The notes: generated by a model not told the origin, from the sequence alone. A stretch of 64,000 nt of DNA from JAVBNC01 sp031551765 (GCA_031551765.1 JAVBNC010000145.1:1-64000); one strand, 5' to 3'. Shown: positions 27,022 through 36,226, numbered from the stretch's first letter. Numbers and translations are program-made.

Positions 27022-27627
27022 CTATTTTTCGACGTGGGGCGCCAGATCTTCACGCGAAATCAGCACGCGGTCTACCAGGCCGAAAGCCTTGGCTTCCTCC
27101 GCGCTCATGAAGCGGTCGCGCTCCGTATGCTCGGCAATGGTCTCCACGCTCTGGCCGGTGTGTTTGGCCATGATCTCGTTCAGGGTGCTTTTCAAACGCA
27201 GCACCTCGCGGGCGTGGATCTCGATATCCGTGGCCTGGCCCCGGAAGCCCCCGGAAGGCTGGTGGATCATGATCCGGCTGTTGGGCAGGGAATAGCGCAG
27301 GCCGGGAGAACCGGCGGAAAGCAAGAGCGCCCCCATGCTGGCCGCCTGGCCCAGGCACAGGGTGGCCACGGGGCAGGTCACGTACTGCATGGTGTCGTAA
27401 ATGGCCAGGCCCGCCGTGACCACGCCGCCGGGGGAGTTGATGTACAGGTAGATTTCCTTTTCCGGGTCCTCGGACTCCAGGAACAACAACTGGGCGCAGA
27501 CCAGGGAGGCCACGTGGTCGTCCACGGCGTCGCCCAGAAGAATGATGCGGTCCCGCAGCAGGCGGGAATAAATATCATAGGCCCGCTCCGAGCGGCCGGT
27601 GGTTTCTATGACTATAGGCACGGGCAT
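27022..27627 (-). CDS. clpP: ATP-dependent Clp protease proteolytic subunit
   Basis: A 201-residue serine protease forming the tetradecameric chamber. The catalytic triad is Ser97 (GQAASMGA), His122 (MIHQPSGG) and Asp171 (RDRF). The start at 27627 with AAGGAG gives the normal bacterial length and the short propeptide region MPVPIVIETTGRSERAYDIYSRLL. Works with ClpX encoded next to it. Confidence 0.98.
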   Translation of the reverse strand: MPVPIVIETTGRSERAYDIYSRLLRDRIILLGDAVDDHVASLVCAQLLFLESEDPEKEIYLYINSPGGVVTAGLAIYDTMQYVTCPVATLCLGQAASMGALLLSAGSPGLRYSLPNSRIMIHQPSGGFRGQATDIEIHAREVLRLKSTLNEIMAKHTGQSVETIAEHTERDRFMSAEEAKAFGLVDRVLISREDLAPHVEK

Positions 27628-27788
27628 GGGGAACTCCTTGGCGTGTTCAAAGCAGTCGGCGATCAGGACAATCGGGACTGTTGGAAGCATTGGAACGGGG
27701 GGCGGCATCCGCCTCACAGTAGTATCGGCATTGGGCGGAAAAAGTCCAGACCATGAGATGTGTTTTTATGCCGAAGACCTTGCGGGAA

Positions 27789-27828
27789 CAGGGGAAGGAA
27801 CTTTTCCGAGAAAAAGATCCCTCCCCTG
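27789..27828 (-). terminator. Hairpin downstream of tig
   Basis: caggggaaggaacttttc (27789-27806) pairs with gaaaaagatccctcccctg (27810-27828), with a run of T inside the stem as in family C. It lies 29 bases after the tig stop, before clpP. The 229-base tig-clpP gap holds nothing else I can identify, apart from the clpP ribosome site. Confidence 0.55.
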
Positions 27829-27856
27829 CCCTCTGTTTCCGGCTTCGGCCGGCGTA

Positions 27857-29149
27857 CTATTCTTTTTCGGTCACAGCGGCCTTGTTGTACATGGCGTCCA
27901 TGGCCTTGTCCGCCAGAATGCGGTCCCGCAGAGCGGGCAGCAGGTTATTGCGCACGTAGTGCTCGCGCAGTTCGGCCGGGTTGTGGCCGCCCCGCGCCGC
28001 CATCTGCCGCAGCGCGGCTTCCATTTCCTGGGGCGTGGCATCCAGGTTTTCCTTTCTTGCCACGGTGAGCAGAAAAAGCTGGGTTTTGGCGTATTTTTCC
28101 GCCTCCACCTTGGCTTCCGCCTTCAGCTTTTCGAACTCCTCCTCTTTGAAGGAGGAAAAATCCTGGCCCTGGCGCTGCATGTTCTGCACCCGATCAGTGA
28201 GGATATTGCCCAGGTAGCGCTCCACCATGCCTTCCGGCAGGGGGAAGTCCACCTCGGACAGCAGTTTTTCCAGCAGCTCGCTCTGGGCCTTGGCCTTGGC
28301 CATTTCCGCGCGGTTGCGCTCGTAGGACGTGCGCACGTTGTCGCGCATGGCGGCCACGCTTTCAAAACCCCCGGCCTGCTTGGCGAATTCGTCGGTCACT
28401 TCCGGCAGGGTCCGGGTCTGGAGCTTGTCCACCGTGATTTTCATGTTCACGGTTTTCCCGGCCAGTTCCTTGCTGTGGTAATCTTCGGGGAAAGTGACCT
28501 TGCCCTCGCCGGATTCGCCGGGCAGGACGGCGCAGAGCAGTTTTTCAAAATCGGGAATGACCTGCTTTTCACCGACGGCCACCTGGAAATTCTCGCCTGA
28601 AACGCCGGGCACGGCTTCGCCCGCGTCATCGGTACCGGCAAAGCTGATGGTAACCACGTCGCCTTCCACGGGCAGGCGCTTTTCCGCCACGTCCCGCAGG
28701 GGGCTCATGCTGCGGCGCACGCGCTCAATGACGGTGTCGATCTCCTCGTCCTTCACTTCCACCTTATCCCGGGAGAGGGCCACGCCTTCGTAGGCGGGCA
28801 CTTCGAATTCCGGCATGATCTCGTAAGTGAAGGAGTAGGCGTACTCCTGTCCCCGCGCAAGGGCCGCGCCGTCGAACTGCAGGCCGGTCAGAGGCTGCTG
28901 GTCCAGTTCTTTGAGAATGCCGGCAATGTTGTCGTTGACCAGCTCGGAACCGGCTTCGTCGTAAATTTCTTTGCTGAAACGCTTTTCCACCATGCCCATG
29001 GGCGCCTTGCCCTTGCGGAAGCCGGGCAGAGCCACGGACTGGCGGTAACGGGCCACGTTTTTATCGAGAACGGCGTTCACTTCGGCCGCGGGCACGGTGA
29101 CCCGGACGGTTTTTTTCACCGGGGAGACGTCTTCCACCGTGTACTGCAT
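27857..29149 (-). CDS. tig: Trigger factor
   Basis: A 430-residue ribosome-associated chaperone and prolyl isomerase. The N-terminal ribosome-binding domain contains LPGFRKGKAPMGMVEKRF, the conserved GFRxGKxP signature, at about residues 42-58. The middle PPIase (FKBP-like) domain runs from about 150 to 240 (VEGDVVTISFAGTDDAGEAVPG). A long helical C-terminal chaperone domain follows. AAGGAG precedes the ATG. Standard order tig-clpP-clpX-lon. Confidence 0.97.
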   Translation of the reverse strand: MQYTVEDVSPVKKTVRVTVPAAEVNAVLDKNVARYRQSVALPGFRKGKAPMGMVEKRFSKEIYDEAGSELVNDNIAGILKELDQQPLTGLQFDGAALARGQEYAYSFTYEIMPEFEVPAYEGVALSRDKVEVKDEEIDTVIERVRRSMSPLRDVAEKRLPVEGDVVTISFAGTDDAGEAVPGVSGENFQVAVGEKQVIPDFEKLLCAVLPGESGEGKVTFPEDYHSKELAGKTVNMKITVDKLQTRTLPEVTDEFAKQAGGFESVAAMRDNVRTSYERNRAEMAKAKAQSELLEKLLSEVDFPLPEGMVERYLGNILTDRVQNMQRQGQDFSSFKEEEFEKLKAEAKVEAEKYAKTQLFLLTVARKENLDATPQEMEAALRQMAARGGHNPAELREHYVRNNLLPALRDRILADKAMDAMYNKAAVTEKE

Positions 29150-29371
29150 AGCGAGTGCTCCTTAAAAATCTGAGTTATCCCGGCGGCTTTTCTAATTTGG
29201 CTTGAGCCCCGGCATTGCCTGCGCATCGGCTGCTGCGCGCGTGAAAGCACCCCTTTCAGGGCCTTGCCCAGACGCAAAAAAATGCCTCCGAAGCGGCAAC
29301 AGCTGAATATAGCCAATACCAGCGTTTTATGCAACTACCGTTCCCGGCCTGCGGGAGCTTTTGGGGATAGT
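29150..29371. other. Non-coding region upstream of tig
   Basis: The tig promoter should lie here. I see no convincing -35/-10 pair and no gene. The sequence runs directly into a family B element. Confidence 0.4.
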
Positions 29372-29610
29372 TGTCGAAGCCATCCAAGAATGAAAGCGGG
29401 GCGCTGCCCTGCACCCGCCAGGGGCTAGCGCCCCTGGACCCCATTCAGGGGGGTATGACGGTTCGGGTTACTCGAAGCACTCCCTTTGTGTCCGCGCTTG
29501 TTCACATGTACACCGCGCGCGAAGCGTACCCCTGTTGCGGGGTTAAGGGGGCTCAGCCCCCTTGCGGGTGCAGGGCAGCGCCCTGCTTCGGCACTTCATT
29601 GGCTTCGACA
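29372..29610. repeat. Family B element, 239 bp
   Basis: Begins TGTCGAAGCCATCCAAGA and ends TTGGCTTCGACA. Each inner flank carries a hairpin built on GCAGGGC-nnn-GCCCTGC type arms and a second palindrome (GGGGCTAGCGCCCC on the left, AGGGGGCTCAGCCCCCTT on the right). The 70-base centre is unrelated to the 9664-9956 copy. No gene is inside. Confidence 0.8.
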
Positions 29611-29611
29611 A

Positions 29612-29645
29612 ATAAAAACACCGGGCGGGAAAAACTCCCGCCCGG
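29612..29645 (-). terminator. Terminator of the rraA-like/dehydrogenase operon
   Basis: ccgggcggga (29621-29630) pairs with tcccgcccgg (29636-29645), and on the minus strand TGTTTTTATTT follows. It stands 36 bases after the dehydrogenase stop. Confidence 0.85.
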
Positions 29646-29680
29646 CGTGTGAAGCGGAACCCCGCTTCTGTCCTGTACGT

Positions 29681-30631
29681 TTACATGTAGCGATATGACG
29701 GATTTTCCTGGCCGAACAGGGCGGCTACGGTTTCCTTGGCTATGGCGGTGGCCACGCGGCGCAGGCAGTCGTCCGTGGCGCCCGCGTAATGCGGGGTGGC
29801 GATAAAGTTGGGCAGGCTCAACAGGGGACTGGCCGTGTCCAACGGTTCTTTGTCAAACACGTCGCTGGCCGCAGCGCTCAGCGTGCCGCTGGCCAGGGCG
29901 TCGTAGAGGGCTTTTTCGTCCACCACGCCGCCGCGCGCCGTGTTGACCAGTATCAACCCCTTGCGCGCGGCCGCGAAAACTTCGGCGTTGATCAACCCCA
30001 CAGTGTCCTTGGTTTTGGGCACATGGATGCTCACATACTGCGCAGCGGCGAACAGCTCTTTCACGCTTTTGCAGGGCGTGGCGAAGCCCTTCAGTTCCGC
30101 CCAGGCGGCCTCGGACAGCAGCGGGTCATAGGCTAGAATGTTCATGTTGAAGCCGTTTTTCAAAATACCGGCCACCATGCGCGCGATACGGCCGAAGCCC
30201 ACGAACCCGGCGGTGTTCCCGAAAAGCTCGATGCAGCCCTTGCCTTTGCGGCCTTCCTTCCATTGGCCGTCGCGCACCATCCGGTCCGCGGCCACCATGT
30301 TGCGGGCGCAGGCCAGCATGAAGCCCACGGCCAGCTCGGCCACGGACTGCGAGTTTTCGAAGGGCGCATACATGACGATGAGACCGCGTTCCTTGGCCGC
30401 TTCCAGGTCCACCGCGTCCACCCCGGCCCCGTGGCGGCCGATGACCTTCAGTTTCGCCGCCCGGCGTATCTCGTCACCCGTGATGTCGGTCCCGCGCAGG
30501 ATGACGGCGTCCGCCTCCTCTTCCCAGCGCGCGGCGGCGGACTCGTCCCAGGTGACGGTCTGCACGCGGGAGTCGGCGCGCAGTTGGGCAACCGCGTCCG
30601 GATGAATGGGGGCGCGGACAAAAACTTTCAT
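29681..30631 (-). CDS. D-isomer-specific 2-hydroxyacid dehydrogenase family
   Basis: A 316-residue NAD(P)-dependent oxidoreductase interconverting 2-oxo acids and D-2-hydroxy acids. Rossmann motif FVGFGRIA at 143-150. Catalytic Arg233 (NTARGGVVDE), Glu262 (DVFDKEPLD) and His281 (ATPHYAG) are all present, so it should be active. Position 90 bases downstream of the RraA-like aldolase on the same strand implies joint control by the sigma-54 promoter at 31488-31503. It could take the 2-oxo acid released by that aldolase. Substrate not readable; SerA-like or hydroxypyruvate reductase-like activities are alternatives. Confidence 0.9.
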   Translation of the reverse strand: MKVFVRAPIHPDAVAQLRADSRVQTVTWDESAAARWEEEADAVILRGTDITGDEIRRAAKLKVIGRHGAGVDAVDLEAAKERGLIVMYAPFENSQSVAELAVGFMLACARNMVAADRMVRDGQWKEGRKGKGCIELFGNTAGFVGFGRIARMVAGILKNGFNMNILAYDPLLSEAAWAELKGFATPCKSVKELFAAAQYVSIHVPKTKDTVGLINAEVFAAARKGLILVNTARGGVVDEKALYDALASGTLSAAASDVFDKEPLDTASPLLSLPNFIATPHYAGATDDCLRRVATAIAKETVAALFGQENPSYRYM

Positions 30632-30721
30632 GATCGGCTCCTTGTACGGATTGAGATGTAGAGCGAAATGGCGGGGCCGCGCCCGTCCGGCGCGGAACGG
30701 CGCGGCCCGCGTTATGCGATA

Positions 30722-31420
30722 CTATTCCGGGCAGACGCCGTCCACTATTTCGCAGCCCAGGGCGGCAAGTTCCTTGTCCACCCAGCTTCTGTCCGCCTTG
30801 CCGCTGACGGCGGCCTGGTACTTGGCGCTGTCCTTCTTCTGGAAGTCCTGGGCCAGGCGCAGCACGGCTTCCGCGTCCGCGCGCGGGATCACGATGACGC
30901 CGTCATGGTCGCCCACCAGAATGTCGCCCGGCTTCACGGTGACGCCGGCGCAGGAAACGGGCACGTTCACCTCGCCGGGGCCCAGCTTGTAGGGGCCGCG
31001 CGGGGTGACGCCCGTGGCGTACACAGGAATGTCCATGCCCGCCACCGTGGAAACGTCGCGCAGGGCGCCGTCCACCACTATGCCCGCCACCCCCTTGGAA
31101 GCGGCGTAGGCGATCATGATTTCGCCCATCAGCGAGCGGTCGCAGCCGCCGTTGCCCACCACCACGATATCCCCGGCCGCGGCCAGGTTCAGAGCCTTGT
31201 GCATCATCAGGTTGTCGCCTTCACGGGCCGTGACCGTCAGGGCCACGCCCACCATGTTCTTGCCGGGCTCCATCTTGCTATACAGGCGCATGCGCTCGGA
31301 CATGATGCCCAGGCGGCTGACGCTGTCCCCGATATTGGAGACGGGAATGGAGCGGAACTGCTCGGCTATGCCGGCGGGGGGCAGGGCGCGTTTGGTGTAT
31401 ACTCTGAATCCGTAAGCCAT
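30722..31420 (-). CDS. RraA-like protein (4-hydroxy-4-methyl-2-oxoglutarate aldolase/demethylmenaquinone methyltransferase-like family)
   Basis: A 232-residue RraA fold. VGNGGCDRSLMGEIMIAYAASKGVAGIVVDGALRDVSTVAGMDIPVYATGVTPRGPYK carries the family Arg-Asp metal/substrate site (ALRDV). This matches class II HMG/CHA pyruvate aldolases and oxaloacetate decarboxylases better than the short RNase E inhibitor RraA, because the C-terminus extends further (about 230 versus 160 residues). The start at 31420 has AAGGAG. First gene of the leftward operon of the sigma-54 locus. Confidence 0.88.
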   Translation of the reverse strand: MAYGFRVYTKRALPPAGIAEQFRSIPVSNIGDSVSRLGIMSERMRLYSKMEPGKNMVGVALTVTAREGDNLMMHKALNLAAAGDIVVVGNGGCDRSLMGEIMIAYAASKGVAGIVVDGALRDVSTVAGMDIPVYATGVTPRGPYKLGPGEVNVPVSCAGVTVKPGDILVGDHDGVIVIPRADAEAVLRLAQDFQKKDSAKYQAAVSGKADRSWVDKELAALGCEIVDGVCPE

Positions 31421-31487
31421 GGTGGTTCTCCTTTGCGGTTGGTCGCGGCGCGGGCCGCGTGACAGGTACAGGGAATGACAGAGGAAA

Positions 31488-31503
31488 AGCAGGTTTTGTG
31501 CCA
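31488..31503 (-). promoter_or_regulatory. Sigma-54 promoter for the leftward operon
   Basis: On the minus strand TGGCAC-aaaac-CTGCT gives the invariant GG (-24) and GC (-12) exactly 10 bases apart. It ends 68 bases before the RraA-like start codon. A sigma-54 activator gene lies divergently next to it. Confidence 0.8.
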
Positions 31504-31585
31504 ACACCTCCTCGCTACTAATTCCTTTAAATTACAGTATTTTATTTCCTCTCCCGCACCTTATCCTGTTTCACAATGTTTTTGT

Positions 31586-31602
31586 TGCAACGTTATGTTG
31601 CA
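31586..31602. promoter_or_regulatory. Candidate enhancer site for the sigma-54 activator
   Basis: TGCAAC-gttat-GTTGCA is a dyad lying about 110-125 bases upstream of the expected start of the sigma-54 transcript. That is the normal distance for an activator site, and it is 70 bases before the activator gene, where it could also mediate autoregulation. Confidence 0.6.
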
Positions 31603-31671
31603 TGCCCGATGATACACCGCCAGCGGCCGAGCTTTGCATGCCGCGCCACATCCGCGCACAGGGGAAACACC

Positions 31672-33558
31672 ATGCCGTCCATAGCCTTCTACGCCACGAC
31701 CAGGGAAATGATGCGCCTCGCGCAGAAAGCGCTGCAAAAGGACCATTCCGACATCCGGGTGGTGACCGGCAAACCCGGCGGGGGCGGCAGCGACCTGGCC
31801 GCCAAGCTGGCGGAACAGGGGGTGGACGTCATTATCGCCCGGGGCGGCAAGGCCACGGATATCCGGGCCGCCGGGCTGCCCGTGGTGGTGGTGGACCTGC
31901 GCATCAGCAGCTTTGACCTGATCGCGGCGGTGCACAAGGCCAAGACCGTGAGCAGGCGCATCGCGGCTGTGGCCTTTCCCAACATGATCGACGGCATAGA
32001 GCGCCTGGCCCCGGTGCTGGACGCGGATATCCGCGTCTACCCCCTCAGCCGGCGGGAAGACCCCGGCCACCTGTTGCGCCGGGCCGTGGCGGAAGGCGCC
32101 CAGGTGGTCATAGGCGGGCCGGTGACCATCAGCGTGGCCAGGCCCCTGAACATTCCGGCCGTGCTGCTGGAAAACGACGGGGCCAGCATTGTGCGGGCCG
32201 CGCAGGAAGCCAAGCGCATAGCGGAAGCCCGCCGCCAGGAACGGGCCAGAAGCGGCATGTGGAGCGCGCTTCTGGACTACTCCTACGAAGGCATGGTCTC
32301 CATTGACGGGGAAGGCCGCATTTTCGCCTTCAACCCGGTGGCGGAACGTGTGCTGGGCGTGAGCAAGGAACAGGCCGTGGGCCGGGAAATCGCCAGAATC
32401 TGGCCCGGCCTGGGCCTGGAAAAGGTGCTGGCCAGCGGCAAGGACCAGCTGGCCCAGATGCTGCGGGTCAACGGCGCGGACGTCCTGTGCAACAAAATCG
32501 CCATCCGCGTGGGCGAAAAGCCCCTGGCCGCCGTGGCCACCTTTCAGGATTCCACGGACATCCAGCGCATGGAAGAGCGCGTGCGGCGGCGCATTTACGC
32601 TTCCGGCTACACGGCCACGCTCAATTTTTCCGCCATTCGAGGGAAAAGCCAGTCCATACGCCGGGTTATCGACATGGCCGCGCAGTTCGCGGCCACCAGC
32701 TCCTCGGTGCTCATTCTGGGGGAAACGGGCAGCGGCAAAGAGCTGTTCGCCCAGGGCATCCACAACAGCAGCCCGCGCCGGGGCGGCCCCTTTGTGCCCA
32801 TCAACTGCGCGGCCGTGCCCGGCGAGCTTCTGGAAAGCGAGCTGTTCGGCTACACCGGCGGCGCGTTCACCGGGGCCAACCCCAAGGGCAAGCTGGGCCT
32901 TTTCGAGCAGGCCCACAACGGCACCCTCTTTCTGGACGAGGTGGCGGAAATGAACCTGTCCTTGCAGGGCAAGCTCCTGCGCGCGCTGCAGGAACGGACC
33001 ATCATGCGCCTGGGCAGCGACCGGGTCATCCATGTGGACGTGCGCGTCATCGCGGCCACCAACCAGGATATCAAGCGCTGCGTGGAAGAGCGCTCCTTCC
33101 GGCCCGACCTCTACTACCGCCTCAACGTGCTGCGCCTGCGCGTCCCGCCTTTGCGCGAACGCGCGGAAGACATTCCCGAGCTGGCTCGCTTTTTCCTCGG
33201 CGAGGCCTCCAGAAGCGGGAACGGCCCCACTCTTTCCGACGCCGCGCTCCAGGCCCTGGGCCAGTATTCCTGGCCCGGCAACGTCCGGGAATTGCAAAGC
33301 TTCATGGAACGCATAGCCGCCCTGCACAAGGAAGGCGTCATCGGAGCCGACCTTGTCCGCATGCTCTGGGCGGATGAGGAGCTTTCCCCTTCCGGCCCCC
33401 TGCCGCTCCCGCCGGTCCCGGATGACGAGGCGGACAGCGCGCTGCTGCTGCGGGCGCTGCGGGAAAGCAACTACAAGGCCTCGCTGGCGGCGCAGCGGCT
33501 GGGCATCAGCCGTTCCACCCTGTGGCGGCGGCTCAAAAAACACGGCCTGCAACGCTGA
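31672..33558 (+). CDS. Sigma-54-dependent transcriptional activator, PrpR-type
   Basis: A 628-residue enhancer-binding protein. The PrpR-N sensor domain (about 1-165; IIARGGKATDIRAAGLPVVVVDL) binds a small ligand in homologues. A PAS domain follows (about 195-300; GMVSIDGEGRIFAFNPVAERVLG), then AAA+ with Walker A GETGSGKELFAQ, the sigma-54 contact loop GAFTGA, Walker B GTLFLDEV, and a C-terminal Fis-type HTH (YKASLAAQRLGISRSTLWRRLKKHGL). All functional motifs are intact. The ATG at 31672 is chosen at the start of PrpR-N. It sits between a sigma-54 promoter driving leftward genes and a rightward catabolic set. Confidence 0.95.
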   Translation: MPSIAFYATTREMMRLAQKALQKDHSDIRVVTGKPGGGGSDLAAKLAEQGVDVIIARGGKATDIRAAGLPVVVVDLRISSFDLIAAVHKAKTVSRRIAAVAFPNMIDGIERLAPVLDADIRVYPLSRREDPGHLLRRAVAEGAQVVIGGPVTISVARPLNIPAVLLENDGASIVRAAQEAKRIAEARRQERARSGMWSALLDYSYEGMVSIDGEGRIFAFNPVAERVLGVSKEQAVGREIARIWPGLGLEKVLASGKDQLAQMLRVNGADVLCNKIAIRVGEKPLAAVATFQDSTDIQRMEERVRRRIYASGYTATLNFSAIRGKSQSIRRVIDMAAQFAATSSSVLILGETGSGKELFAQGIHNSSPRRGGPFVPINCAAVPGELLESELFGYTGGAFTGANPKGKLGLFEQAHNGTLFLDEVAEMNLSLQGKLLRALQERTIMRLGSDRVIHVDVRVIAATNQDIKRCVEERSFRPDLYYRLNVLRLRVPPLRERAEDIPELARFFLGEASRSGNGPTLSDAALQALGQYSWPGNVRELQSFMERIAALHKEGVIGADLVRMLWADEELSPSGPLPLPPVPDDEADSALLLRALRESNYKASLAAQRLGISRSTLWRRLKKHGLQR

Positions 33559-33579
33559 AACGCGCCCGTTCGCCCCGCG

Positions 33580-33608
33580 TTGACCTTTGCGGAGCCATAC
33601 CGTATCTT
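33580..33608 (+). promoter_or_regulatory. Candidate sigma-70 promoter for the amidohydrolase gene
   Basis: TTGACC (33580-33585), 17 bases, TATCTT (33603-33608), with the gene starting 35 bases downstream. It suggests the amidohydrolase may be transcribed apart from the activator. Confidence 0.5.
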
Positions 33609-33642
33609 CACAGCAATAACCCTCTAACATGAGGACATAGCT

Positions 33643-35058
33643 ATGAAAATTGACATCCTTATCCGCAACGGCACAGTGGTGGACCCGGCCAACAAGCGCA
33701 ACGGCAAGGCCGACGTGGCCCTGGCGGAAGGCAAGGTCGCGGAGGTCGCGGAAGCAATCGATCCCTCCTCCGCCGCCGAAGTTATTGACGCGCGCGGCAA
33801 GCTGGTGCTGCCGGGCATTATCGATTCCCACGTGCACCTGGTGTGCGAAGGTTCCGGCGGGGTGCCCTACAACATGCTGCTGCGCCGGGGCGTGACCACG
33901 GCCCTGGACATGATGGGCGGCATAGACACCTTTATCGACGAAATGCGCGTGCACGGCCACGGCATCAACGCCGCCTGCCTGCACGCCCTGGTCATAGGCA
34001 AGGATCTGAAAACCAACAACGCCGGGCGCGAGGAAGTGGGCGCGGCCATTGACGCCGCCCTGGCCAAGGGCGCGTTCGGCATCAAGATCATGGGCGGCCA
34101 CTACCCATTTACCCCGGAAACCACGGCCCTGATCATTGAAGAATGCGCCAAGCGCAAGGCCTACGTGGCTTTTCACGCGGGCAGCACGGCCAACGGCAGC
34201 AACATCAAGGGCTATGAGGAAGCGCTGCAGCTGGCGGCGGGCAACCCCCTGCACATGTGCCACGTCAACGCCTACTGTCGGGGCCAGGTGGAAAACCCGC
34301 TGCTGGAAACGGAACGCCTGCTGCGCGGCCTGGAAAACAACCCGCGGATCGTGTCCGAATCCTACCTCTCGGTCATGAACGGCACCAGCGCGGCGGTGAA
34401 CGAGCAAGGCATCGTGCACAGCGGCGTGACCCGCACCTGCGTGGAGCGCGGCGGCTTCACGTCCGACAAGGACGGCATGGGCAAGGCCATCCGGGCGGGC
34501 TGGGCCAACATTTACGGCCGCATCGGCGGGGAACTCAGCTACCTGCCGCCGGAAGAAGGCCACGCGTTCTGGGAAAAGAATGGCACCAACGCCTGGTGCT
34601 CCTTCCCGGTGAACAACCCGGTGGCGCTTCTGGCCTGCGCCACGGCCCGGCGCAAGGACGGCTCCTTTACCGTGGACGCCGTCAGCACCGACGGCGGCGG
34701 CATACCCCGCAACGTGATTTTTGAAAACGGCATCCGCCTGGTGCAGGCCCGCTACATGACCCTGGAAGAGCTGGTGGACAAGGTCAGCCTGGCCCCGGCC
34801 AAAATGCTGGGCCTGCCCAACAAGGGCCACCTCAGCCAGGGCGCGGACGCGGACGTGGCCGTGTTCGACACCTGTTCCGCCACCGCCCTGTACACCATCG
34901 CGGGCGGCAAAATCCGCATGGCGGGCGGCATCTGCGGCGACGGCCCCGGCACGGTCATCACGTCCGGCCAGGGCGAAAAGGCCGTGGCCGCGTCCAAGCT
35001 GCCCATGATCAAGGCGGACATCATGCAGAGCACCTTCATGAAAGGGCACCCCGCCTGA
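33643..35058 (+). CDS. Amidohydrolase-superfamily enzyme (dihydroorotase/dihydropyrimidinase/D-aminoacylase-like)
   Basis: A 471-residue metal-dependent hydrolase. The (beta/alpha)8 site is complete: H63-x-H65 (DSHVHL), K148 (FGIKIMGG) as the likely carboxylated Lys, H178 (AFHAG), H207 (CHVNA) and D350 (STDGGG). This five-ligand binuclear set fits hydrolysis of a cyclic amide or N-acyl/carbamoyl group. The substrate is not identifiable. A strong terminator follows the stop, so it is a separate transcript from the next gene, although the two belong to the same locus. Confidence 0.88.
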   Translation: MKIDILIRNGTVVDPANKRNGKADVALAEGKVAEVAEAIDPSSAAEVIDARGKLVLPGIIDSHVHLVCEGSGGVPYNMLLRRGVTTALDMMGGIDTFIDEMRVHGHGINAACLHALVIGKDLKTNNAGREEVGAAIDAALAKGAFGIKIMGGHYPFTPETTALIIEECAKRKAYVAFHAGSTANGSNIKGYEEALQLAAGNPLHMCHVNAYCRGQVENPLLETERLLRGLENNPRIVSESYLSVMNGTSAAVNEQGIVHSGVTRTCVERGGFTSDKDGMGKAIRAGWANIYGRIGGELSYLPPEEGHAFWEKNGTNAWCSFPVNNPVALLACATARRKDGSFTVDAVSTDGGGIPRNVIFENGIRLVQARYMTLEELVDKVSLAPAKMLGLPNKGHLSQGADADVAVFDTCSATALYTIAGGKIRMAGGICGDGPGTVITSGQGEKAVAASKLPMIKADIMQSTFMKGHPA

Positions 35059-35081
35059 GCCGCCGTGTCTACGCTCCTTAT

Positions 35082-35119
35082 GAGCCGCTCTCTGCCGCTG
35101 GCAGGGGCGGCTCTTTTTT
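35082..35119 (+). terminator. Rho-independent terminator
   Basis: gagccgc (35082-35088) pairs with gcggctc (35107-35113), extended by an imperfect inner stem, then TTTTTT. Confidence 0.85.
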
Positions 35120-35186
35120 CCGCGCCTCTGGCCGGTCCGCTTGACAGGCTGGACGCTTTCCTTTAGTCACAACATAAATGGTTCAA

Positions 35187-35213
35187 TGGTCTATTTTAGA
35201 TATAATCAGACCA
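35187..35213 (+). promoter_or_regulatory. Operator-like dyad over a TATAAT box
   Basis: TGGTCT (35187-35192) and AGACCA (35208-35213) form an inverted repeat enclosing TATAAT (35201-35206), 29 bases upstream of the M29-like gene. A bound factor would block the promoter. The dyad resembles TGGTC-type sites of GntR regulators, but no such regulator is in the window. Confidence 0.5.
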
Positions 35214-35241
35214 CATCCCACAACCAGCCGCGAGGTGTCGT

Positions 35242-36213
35242 ATGCAAGACCTGCTCATGCAAAAAGGGGCCAAGACCCTGGTGGACGTCAGCACCAAAGT
35301 GCGGCCCGGCGAAAAGGTGCTCATCGTCACGGACTACACCAAAATCCCCATTGCGCAAGCCATAGCCGCCGTGGCCCAGGACCGGAGCGCGGAAGTCATG
35401 GTCATGATCATGCAGCCCCGGGCCAAGGCCGGGCAGGAGCCGCCCCAGCCCGTGGCGGAAGCCATGAAGGCCGCGGACGTGGTCTTTGTGCCGGTGAGCT
35501 ATTCCATAACCCACACCCATGCCGTGAAAAACGCGGCGGCGAACGGCGCGCGGCTCATCGTCATGACCGATTTCACCCCGGAAATGATGGCCGGGGGCGG
35601 CATAGAGTGCGACTTTGACAGCATCAAGCCCGTGTGCCTGGGCGTGGCCAAAGAGTTGGAACGCGGCGACAAAATCCGGGTGACCACCCCGGCGGGCACG
35701 GACATTTCCTTCTCGGCCAAGGGCCGCAGGGGCAACGCCCTGTACTGCGTGGTGGAAAAGGGCCAATTCTCCACCATCCCCACCATCGAAGCCAATACCA
35801 CGCCCATAGAGGGCACGGGCAACGGGGTTATCGTCTGCGACGCCAGCATCCCTTACCTGGGCATAGGCATTGTGGACCAGCCCGTGGTCTGCGAGGTCAA
35901 GGACGGCTTCATCACCTCCGTCAAGGGCGGCCGCAGCGCGGACACCCTGGCCCGGGACCTGGAAAGCCACAACGACCCCAACGCCTACAACCTGGCGGAA
36001 CTGGGCGTGGGCCTCAACCCCAAGTGCCGCATGTGCGGCATCATGCTGGAAGACGAAGGCGTGCGCAGCACCGCGCATTTCGGCGTGGGCACCAACATAA
36101 CTTTGGGCGGCGAAACCAAGGCCCCCATCCACTACGACCTTATCGTCTGGCACCCCACCATCGAGGTGGACGGCAAAATTCTGATCAAGGGCGCGGACGT
36201 TTTTCTTCCCTGA
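35242..36213 (+). CDS. M29 aminopeptidase/NicX-like metalloenzyme
   Basis: A 323-residue protein of the family joining thermophilic M29 aminopeptidases and 2,5-dihydroxypyridine 5,6-dioxygenase NicX. The C-terminal metal site is visible: H279 (TAHFGVG) and H297-x-D299 (IHYDLI), with Glu residues in LAELGVGLNP and LEDEG. NicX is an oxygenase, unexpected in an anaerobe, so a hydrolase or another metal role is likelier. It is followed 13 bases later by a dehydrogenase and then an aminotransferase. Specific function unknown. Confidence 0.8.
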   Translation: MQDLLMQKGAKTLVDVSTKVRPGEKVLIVTDYTKIPIAQAIAAVAQDRSAEVMVMIMQPRAKAGQEPPQPVAEAMKAADVVFVPVSYSITHTHAVKNAAANGARLIVMTDFTPEMMAGGGIECDFDSIKPVCLGVAKELERGDKIRVTTPAGTDISFSAKGRRGNALYCVVEKGQFSTIPTIEANTTPIEGTGNGVIVCDASIPYLGIGIVDQPVVCEVKDGFITSVKGGRSADTLARDLESHNDPNAYNLAELGVGLNPKCRMCGIMLEDEGVRSTAHFGVGTNITLGGETKAPIHYDLIVWHPTIEVDGKILIKGADVFLP

Positions 36214-36226
36214 TGCGGGAGGCTGT

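Noticed and set aside
31561..35049. A 1162-codon open frame on the minus strand
   Set aside because: It runs antisense through the sigma-54 activator and the amidohydrolase, both with complete motif sets. The translation has no recognisable domain.
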